From Lonicera japonica (taxonomy: Eukaryota > Streptophyta > Magnoliopsida > Dipsacales > Caprifoliaceae), in the NCBI GenBank assembly GCA_021464415.1, contig CM038468.1:33840969-33904968 (forward strand): a stretch of 64,000 nucleotides of DNA, read 5' to 3'. Positions 10,523 to 20,600 of the stretch are shown here, one piece after another. Under the pieces are notes generated by a model. It made no database searches, was not told the origin of the DNA, and saw nothing but the letters and a program-made list of their open reading frames with translations. Within the stretch, counting starts at the first letter, position 1, and every line of letters begins with the position of its first letter. The position numbers and the translations under genes were made by a program.

Positions 10523-13500
10523 GTAAGTCTCAATTCACTTCTTCTATTTCTACGTCAATTTACTTGAATAATGTATTTCCTACTCGCAATTTCCCAACTA
10601 TTTATTGATTTCTATATATATATTGATGCATTCCCCAAATTATCTAGGTTTCAATTTTTGGGCGAGCGAATAATTCTTTCTGGGTTTTTCTTATCTTTCG
10701 ATTATTTTGATTTGCTAATTCTTTACTAGGCTTTCGTAATGATGAATTATTTGTATTTTTTCATCAATGTCTAATTAGGTTTTCATTTCTTGCCCCAATT
10801 CACACAGTTGCCGGAGGGGGGGGGGGGGGGGGTGGTTTCAGGGAAATTTTGTTGGGAATTTAGTTAGGGTTCTGATCAAAAGAGTTTGAGGTAATTAGGT
10901 TTTCATTTCTTGCCCCAATTCACACAGTACTTCGATTCTTCTTGGATATGGACAAGAGCTCAATATGCAACTGAGATATGCAATTTACCCTTAAACAAAA
11001 CATGGAAAATGGAATCAAGAAGGATATATATGTTCAAACTACTATGTGTGTAAATATTATGCAGCTTCTGTTTCAGACTTAATTTTAATTTTTATTTCAA
11101 GAAACTGTAGTCCTCTAGTCACTTAAGTGTTGCGCCAAACCGCTCACAACCGAGCATGACGCAACGTCGAGAATCTCACAAGCCCAAATGGTTTACCCGA
11201 AAGAAGAACCGACACAAAAAAGTACACCCACAATAGAGAAATAGGAAATAAAGAAATAATTGCGCAAGACAAGGTTTTACCGTGGTGTCGGCGTAAACGC
11301 CACTAATCCACACAGATGATAGCTTCTATTGATAATTGGGAACAAAGAGTGATTACAAGCACACACATAAATTTCTCACAAAATTTAGCTCTCAACTCAC
11401 TCTAGGCAAAAAACAAACTTTTATGAACAAATGAGCCAAAAACAACACTTAAAGGAAAATTTGCCTTGGACCAAAAAATCAGCCCACTGCCACAATTTTT
11501 CCAAATACACCAAATGTGAGCCAAACTCACAAATCTCCACCTTGGCGAACCATGCAGCTATCCCGTCCAGCAAATTTCACACCTCACTCCCCTTGTTCCT
11601 CCATCAATACCGCTATAGCATCACACCTGGCCCCGAAGAGCCTCCACCCCCGAACGGGTCTTAACATCGAAGAATGTTAACCAAAGTCGAGCAACGCTCA
11701 AACTTGGTCGTCGGTACCACCTTCATCATCATATTTGCAGGATTATCCTTGGTGCCAATTTTCTTTAAAATTACTTCACCACTCTCGATAATCTCCCGTA
11801 TAAAATGAAACCGGACATCGATGTGCTTCGTCCGTCCGTGATGAACTTGGTTCTTGGCCAAATGAATAGCGCTCTAGTTATCACAATGTACATCGACATT
11901 CTCCTGAACCATCCCCAAATCACCTATCAAACCCCGAAGCCACAATGCTTCCTTGACCGCCTCTGTTGCTGCAATATACTCTGCTTCCGTAGTAGACAAC
12001 GCCACTACACCTTGCAACATCGACCTCCAGCTAATCGGACCACCACTAAATGTGAAGACATACCCCGTGGTCGACCGTCGCTTGTCAAGATCCCCAGTAT
12101 AGTCCGAATCAACATAACCGAAAATAATAGACCCCTCGGTTCTCTGGTACACCAACCCCTTATTCTTCGTCCCTTGTAGATACCGCAAAATCCATTTAAC
12201 AGCATTCCAATGTTGTTTCCCCGGATTGGCCATGAATCTACTCACAATGCTCACTGCCTGAGCAATATCCGGTCGAGTACACACCATGGCATACATCAAG
12301 CTTCCTATCACACTAGCATAGGAACTTGAGCCATATACTCAACCTCTTCATCTGTTTCTGGAGCCATAGTTGTCGAGAGCTTAAAGTGAGGAGCCAATGG
12401 GACACTCACAGGCTTTGAGTCCTGCATCCCAAACCGGACTACCACTTTCTCTAGATATTGCCTCTGAGTGAGGTACAATCTTCCCTTCTTCCTGTCTCTA
12501 ACTATCTCCATTCCCAGAATCTTTTTAGCTCCACCCAAGTCCTTCATCTCAAACTCGAGACTCAACTGAGCCTTCACCGTGTTGATATCAGACATACTCG
12601 ATGAACAAATAAGCATATCGTCAACATATAAGAGTAAGCAGATAAACGAATCTCCCTTGAGTTTCTTGAAGTAAACGCAATGATCAAAATCACTCCGCTT
12701 GAATTTGTGAGCCATCATGAATGTGTCAAACTTTTTGTACCATTGTCTAGGCGATTGCTTCAACCCATACAAAGACTTCTTCAATTTACAAACACAATCT
12801 TCCTTGCCAACAACCTTGAACCCGTCCTGTTGAGATATATAAATCTCCTCCTCTAGATCCCCATGCAAGAACGCCGTCTTGACGTCGAGTTGTTCAAGCT
12901 CTAAGTCAAATTGCGAAACCATAGCTAATAGCACTCTAATGGAAGTGTGTTTTACTACCGGAGAGAAGACTTCATTATAATCCACTCCTTCCTTCTGTGC
13001 AAATCCCTTAGCTACTAATCTTGCTTTATACCGAACATCCGAATCTAGAACCCCGTCTTTCTTGGCAAACACCCATTTGCACCCAATTGGCTTTTTCCCC
13101 TTTGGCAACTTGCAAAAATCCCAGGTTTCATTCTTGTGAAGAGAATGCATCTCCTCACCCATGGCCGCCTTCCATTCATCACAATGACTATCCGCCATTG
13201 CCTCCCGATAAGAAGTCTGTTCATCGCCATAAACCACCAATGCATATGTCACACTATCTTCATAGCCAAATCGTTGCGGTGCTCGTCGAGCTCTCGGCTC
13301 CCTTCCGCTTGCCAAAGACGGTACCTCTCATTGTTGTTCACTAGACCCCACAATAGGAATCTCCCCATTCTCCGAATTACTATTAAAAGAATCAACCGGA
13401 TTAGTCACTTCCGATTGCACCGAAATAGTCACCACCGGCGTAGTAACTTCCGTTTGTACCACTCCGTTCTTCTCACTCTCATTGAGAGCCTTTACATTTT

Positions 13501-16500
13501 CTCCCGTAAGCATCTTGAGCAAAGACGCCTCGTCAAATATAATATCTCTACTAAAGATCATTTTTCGGTCTTGTAGACACCACAACTTGTATCCCTTGAC
13601 TCCAAATCTTGAACCCATAAAGATCGCCTTCCGGGCTCTTGGATCAATCTTATCTTCACGGACATGATAATAAGCCGGACACCCAAATATGTGTAATGAA
13701 TCGTAACTCGCATGAGATCCTGTCCAAACCTCCATAGGAGTTTTGTAATCGACCCCTGAAGATGGCAACATGTTAACAATGTAGCTCGCATAGGACAAGG
13801 CCTCCGCCCAATACTGTTTTCCCAAATTTGCATTTGACAGCATACACTTAACTTTTTCAAGTAAGGTACGGTCCATCCTCTCAGCTACTCCGTTTTGCTG
13901 TGGTGTACCTCTAACCGTGAAATGGCGAAGAATTCCCTCATCTTGGCAGTACTCCTTAAACGGATCACTAGTGTACTTTCCGCCGTTATCGGATCTAAGC
14001 ACCTTGATTTTTCTGTCAAGCTGATTTTCGACCATCTTCTTCCATCTTAGAAACACCCCAAAGACCTCGTCTTTGTGCTTCATGAGATATACCCAAATCC
14101 TCCTAGAGAAATCATCTACAAATGTAACAAAGTAATGATTACCACCTAAGGATTTCGTCTTGGAAGGTCCCCAGACATCCGTGTGTATGTAGTCAAGCAA
14201 CCCCTTCGTGCAATGAATAGTTGTCCCAAACTTTACTCGTGTCTGTTTCCCGAGCACACAATGCTCACAAAACTCCAGCTTGCAACTCTTCGCACCCTTG
14301 AGCAAACTTTGCTTACATAACACCGTCATCGCCTTCTCCCCTGCATGTCCCAATCTCATGTGCCATAATCTCGTCGAATTCGAACTTGTACTTGTTCCAC
14401 CAGCTTCCGTAAAAACTGAAACGCTACCCGTCACCGTACTACCTTGAAGGAAATAGAGATTACCCTCTTTCTTTCCCTTCATCAACACTAAGGCACCGGA
14501 AGTAACCTTTAGCATTCCATTCTCGAGCACAATCTTGCACCCGTTGGAATCTAAAGAACCCAAAGAAATCAAATTCTTCTTCAGATCCGGGATGTACCTG
14601 ACTTCATTCAGAGTTCTGATTGCTCTGTCATGTAGCTTCAACTTGACTGTTCCAACACCCTCCGTCTTACAAACGTGATCATTGCCCATCAAAATCGTTC
14701 CTCCATTCACCTTCGTCAAGGTATGGAAAAGGTCCTTGTTTGGACACATGTGGTACGAACAACTCGAGTCTAAAATCCACTCGTCCGTTGAGCTTTCCCT
14801 AGGAGTAACCACTAACGTACTCTCAAAATCCTCATCCCCTGAAGTAACAGAATTTGCAGTATCATCCGCATTCTTCTTCTTTCCTTTGTCTACCCAAGCG
14901 TTAGGACAATTCTTCTTCATATGCCCTTTCCTTTTACACTTGTAACATTCCATGTTATCCAAGTACTTAGTACGTGACTTGGACCGAGAGTTGTTGTGCT
15001 TTGCTTGTTTTCGATCATCTGTCCTTCCCCGCGTCACCAACGCATCGGACGATGTACTACATTTCTCCCTCTGTCTCTGCTCATTACCAAACAGTGCCGA
15101 AGAAACATCCTCATATTTCACTGAATCCTTACCATATAACAAAATGGTGCTCAAATGGTCATAGGATTCCGGAAGTGAATTGAGCAATAAGATAGCCTTA
15201 TCCTCATCTTTCATGTCCTCGTTCAAGTTTAACAAATCAGAAATCATCTTGTTAAACTCATCGACATGCTCACTCATTGATGTACCTCTAGCATATTCAA
15301 ACCGGAACAACTTCTTCTTGAGATAGAGACGGTTCTCTATGCTCTTCGTCATGTACTTCTCTTCCAGTATCTTCCATATGCTAGCCGCGGATTTCTCACG
15401 CATAACGTAGTATATCACATTTTGAGCTAGATGCAACCGGATAGTGCTACAAGCCTTCAAATCATACTCTTCCCATTCAACATCTGTCATCGTCGTGGGC
15501 TTAGCTACCACACCCAACAATGCCTTATGCAACTCCTGTTGAATCAAGACATCGCGCATTTGACATTGCCACATGCCGAAATTGACCAACTTTCCGTCGA
15601 ATTTCTCTACGTCAAGCTTTATCGCTGACACCTTTGAGGTCTTAGAAGTAGTCATCTTCAATCACCAAAGAACTTAACAAACCAACTACGAGTCAAAGAT
15701 TGAAAAATCTCACTTAGGAATTTTATCAAACACTTGGCGTGCGACACAAAAATCCACATTTCTCGTTTTAGCCTCTGATACCAATTTGTTGCGCCAAACC
15801 GCTCACAACCGAGCACGACGCAACGTCGAGGATCTCACAAGCCCAAATGGTTTACCCGAAAGAAGAACCGACACAAAAAAGTACACCCACAATAGAGAAA
15901 TAGGAAATAAAGAAATAATTGCTCAAGACAAGGTTTTACCGTGGTGTCGGCGTAAACGCCACTAATCCACACAGATGATAGCTTCTATTGATAATTGGGA
16001 ACAAAGAGTGATTACAAGCACACACATAAATTTCTCACAAAATTTAGCTCTCAACTCACTCTAGGCAAAAAACAAACTTTTATGAACAAATGAGCCAAAA
16101 AATAACACTTAAAGGAAAATTTGCCTTGGACCAAAAAATTAGCCCACTGCCACAATTTTGCCAAATACACCAAATGTGAGCCAAACTCACATTAAGAGCA
16201 TCTCCTTCATTTCAACTTCGTTTCCTTTTATTTGGCCGGTCTTATTTCAAGGACGAAGGATGAAAATGTGCATCTTTGAGATGGGGTGGGCCAATACTCT
16301 GAGTTTGGGGATTTTGTTTTGGTTGCAACATGTTCTTTATATTGTAATTCTGAAGCTCCGATAGATGATAGTTTCATTGGGTATCTTGCCCCTTGGTCTA
16401 TTAAGCTACTAGCATTGTACGTTCCTTTTTGAGTAATAATATCAGTTTCGTTTCCTATCAAAAAAAGAAAAGAATGGAATCCATATTGAGTAATTGATGC

Positions 16501-17617
16501 ATACACGACTCACTTACATTTAATTTTAATAAATAAACTTACGTTGCTAGGGGTTAATGGTCTAATTCTTGTTGGAAGCAAGTCATTTGTGAAAAAGAAA
16601 ATCGCATGCGTTGAAAAGGGTCTTGGGTTTGTAATATAGTAAGTATATATTAAGAGTAATTGATGTACTAGTTATCGTATCTTACTTGAGAAGAGTAGCA
16701 CTGAAGATAGTCTAATTAAGAGTTAACTACTAGTGGACCAAAGGACTAAGGGTTTTTTGGTAATCGGTATTGAGCTTTATACTCGATTCAGGATAGCCTC
16801 TCATACCTCACCCCTATAAGTAAATTAAGCTTGCCTTTTATATATGTGAAAAGTTCTGAATCAGGAGAAATGGTACGTAGACTCTATGAATTCAGATGCT
16901 ACTCTCTCTCTTTCCCCTCTCACAGGCTGGAAATTTGAATGTAGTGTGACACTACGCCAAAGACTTGTTATATGTGCACTGACTGGCACCTACAAACAAT
17001 ACCAAAGCATTCTCTTATCAAAAAAAAAAACCAAATCATTCTACACTTATATAGAAAGCTCTAAAATTGAGAAAAAAAATTGAGAAAATTGTTTAACCAA
17101 TCAAAGACATAGTATATACATGGTTTTCAGATTTGATGAAAATTGAGAAAAAAATTGCTCTAAAACAAGTTGTACCATTGGAAGCTTTGATAATCAAATA
17201 CCACAAAAAGAGAAATCCATGGAGTCTTGGGCATTCCGCAGAATATAAAGGTGTAATCCAACACGCCCTTAGTGTTTGTAACATCAAGGATAATGAGTTG
17301 TCACATAAAACCAAGAAAGTACACCATGGATGGTTCAATGCACTAACAAGTTTGCTTCACTTGTCTCTTTGTTCTTGTAACAACAGGAGATTGAAGAAGT
17401 AGATGAATCAGAAAGCAATAAGTCCGGTCCTAGCAATACTGTAATTATTCTCTCTTATATCTTTGTTGTGAAATTTGACATACGCACACACTGAGACCCA
17501 ATATGCCCCATCTCTGATTGTGGGAGGAACTGTGATTGGATTGCCTACGGAATTTGCTAAAGCTGAACTAATGACGTACATTTCTTTCAATTTTATATAC
17601 CTGTTATATATAAGTTT

Positions 17618-17663
<46 letters not shown>

Positions 17664-20600
17664 GAGGCTGGAAATTTGCATTTATTGTCACTTATGAGTT
17701 AATATTTGTAGATGCTTTTCTTTTATCTTAAACTCATCAAATATTGTTGCCATTTGCTGTCAGTTACATGTGCACTGACGTGACAGCCTATAAACGCTAA
17801 AGAATATTGTACTTCTTTTGAAAGCTCTAACCATTCAATCCATTGCACTTCTTTTCCTTGGGAAAGCCCAAAGTTCCACATGGTTCATCTTTATGGGGGT
17901 TATTGCATTAAACTTCAAAGAATTCAATTTCTTGCTACAACTTGCTTTGGCCAAAGTTTTTTTTTTTTTCCCGTAGTGATGAAATCCATGCAAGGAACTC
18001 AAGTATTTATAATAATAACCTTTCAAATTCACCCTTCCCCATTTTCCCAACCATTAATATGTGCCCAGTTTTGCTTGCTCAGAAATAATTGAGTTCCTTG
18101 TAATTCTTTTACATAGCAAAAAAAACTCAAGAGATAGATGGTTTTTTGATTCATCGGAAAAGGGAGAAGTTGCTCTAAAACAAGCTGGACCATAGGAGAT
18201 ATATGCAATCAAACAACACAAAAGGTGAAAATTATACAGTGTTGGGCATTTTCCATGGAATATAGGTTTTATCCAACACACCCTAATGTTGTTAGCATTA
18301 AGGGTAATGAACTACATGTTTCAGATGGCCAGATTTCGAGCTTTGTTCTGCCACAAAATTACTGTAATGCACCAATGCATTAATAGGAGAAAAGCTGAGT
18401 TTTGCACTAACAATTTTCATCACTTGGCTCCTTGATCTTGTAACAGCAGGAGGAAAAAGCACCAAATTTTGGCCGCACAGAAAGTGTAGTAAATGACTCA
18501 GAAGGCAATAAAGCCGGTCCTAGCGGACCTGTAAGTTTTTTCTCTCTCATTTCTTTGTTGCAAATTTTGGTTAAATGTTGATGAAAAATTTTCAATATTG
18601 TGACTTCCTTTCATGTATTTCATCTCAACATTGAACTGAACAATATTCTGAATTCTGTGTTGATTTAATTTGTTTAGTTTAACCCCTTTCTTGTGTTCTT
18701 ATTAATTATAATTTGGCCATTATGTACAGAAAGTTGGAATATTAACTTTTTTGATTTATTTTTTATGAGTCTTTGATTATAGGGCGTTTTTGGTTTCGTA
18801 AATTAATTAGATTATATTTTGCTTTAGTAATCTTTTACAATAATGAGCGTAATTCCCGTTCATGCATCTTATCCATGAATGTAACTGTATGGCTTGAATC
18901 ATGAATTGTTATTGACATTTTCAGGCAATGTTTTAAAATTCGAGAGGCGTATTCGAGGCGTTTTGCTCGAATGAGGCGAAGCGTACGCCTTGAGGCGTAA
19001 GCCTCAGTTTTTTAGGAAAAAAAAATAAAAAATTATAAGGGTTTGCTGTTTTGGCTTTATGCAAAAATTATTATTATTATTATTATTTGAATTTATAAGC
19101 TCGTGTAATATACTTCGTTAATTACACAGCCTATTTTTTTTTTAAGTTAAGAAAGGTGTATACTTGGGCATTTTTTTTTTTTTTGTGAATTTAATGTGAG
19201 CTAGCATTACCTTTATGTTATGAGGATGTTTCTATTGAACCAAAAGCTAATAATAATAATAATAAGATTATATTAATGTATTTTTTAAGAACACATGTTA
19301 TTAATATACTTATAATAAAAAATTTTAAATACACATTTAATAAAATACAAATTTTTACACAATTTTTTTTAATATAATATATTTAATATGTGTGTTTAAA
19401 AAATATATTATAAGTACCATTTAAGAGAGAGAAATGAACTTATCTTGTGAGTTGTGACAGATTGACAGCAAGGAAAGGGGAAGGAAAAACAAACGGTAAT
19501 AATAATAATAATAAATTAATAATAAAAGCCGCCTCCTCCTTTATTTCTTTCCCCTTCCTCCTTCCTTCTCTCTCTATATCCTTTCTAATATCTCTGTAAA
19601 ACCCTTTCTTACTCTCTCTCTAGAAAATTTCTATCTCCGACGCTCACATTCATTCATTCATTCTTTGCTTCCTTTTAAAAATCACGAGATCCCCATCTCT
19701 TTTCCTTTCTTTCTCTTTCTCGCTAAAAAAATTTTTCTACATACACATGCATATATGTCTTGTTCAGAAAAACCCTCTTTACATGTTTCTCTATTTACTG
19801 TGTTACCCGCTGCTGGTCGTCTTGTAGATCTACTTCCATCTACACACATTACTGAAACCAAAAAAGGTAGACTCGTCCGCCTCACCCACAAAACTCGTAA
19901 GTTCCAGATTTTCCCCATGACTCGTACGACTTAAGGCACTACTCTTTCGCCTCGCGAGTCGACTCGTACGATTTGCTCATTTTTTAAAACATTGTTTTCA
20001 AGTAATTAATTCTATGCCGAAGACTTGTTACATGCACAATGACCTGACACTTACAAACACTACCAAAGCATTGTATGCTTGTTTAGCTCTAAGAGTGTGG
20101 TTGGTTGTACTTTAGTTTCATGAGAAATGTCTAGTATCCTTTATTTTCCATCTTTTGTTGTATTTGATTGCATTATTTTTTAAAGGAAACATTTTTCGTT
20201 GGTAGCAGTTGGTAATTATTTTGTTTTCAATGGCATCTATAATCCACTTTCCCTAAACTTTTGTTTTCATGTTGTGCTATGTAAAACAATTCCAAGGCAT
20301 TCAATCTTTATTATGTTAATTGTTAGTAACCATCTCACCCAAAAGCTTAAGCTGTTAAGTAGTGGGCCAACAATGTATATCATACTCTTCAACACTCCCC
20401 CTCACGTGTGAGCCACTCGCACGTGGATAGACAAACGAAACCAAAGGCCAAACTGGCCAAACCAAAGGTTCACTATGTGCACAAACAACAACATGCATAC
20501 TACACAAACGCAAAGGGGGAAACAAATGCAAGCGGGAGGATTCGAACCCGAGACCTTGTAGAACCTAAGCTCTGATACCATGTTAATAACCATCTCACCC

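Larger units (their letters stand above)
11128..16191 (-). mobile_element. Full-length Ty1/copia retrotransposon, inactivated
   Basis: A 5,064-bp element has two LTRs of 404-405 bp (11,128-11,531 and 15,787-16,191), TG...CA ends and a TTAAG target duplication (11,123-11,127 and 16,192-16,196). It is transcribed on the minus strand. The primer site TGGTATCAGAGGC (15,783-15,771) lies three bases from the 5' LTR and matches methionine-initiator tRNA. A purine tract (AAGGTGGAGATT) abuts the 3' LTR. The LTRs differ at about six sites and one indel by eye (about 1.5%), so the insertion is fairly recent. Order is gag, protease, integrase, reverse transcriptase, RNase H, as in Tnt1/Tork-type elements. 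Two stop codons, one frameshift and a protease active-site change make it non-autonomous. Confidence 0.95.

Noticed and set aside
11431..13576. Plus-strand open frames across the copia element (for example 11,805-12,179 and 13,136-13,576)
   Set aside because: They lie antisense to the clear reverse transcriptase, RNase H and integrase coding sequence and have no motif of their own.
19665..19934. 89-codon plus-strand and 78-codon minus-strand frames
   Set aside because: They overlap each other within a non-autonomous hAT element and show no domain.
20529..20550. tRNA gene suggested by GGGTTCGAATCC on the minus strand
   Set aside because: There is no cloverleaf around it. It is inside the TRIM interior.
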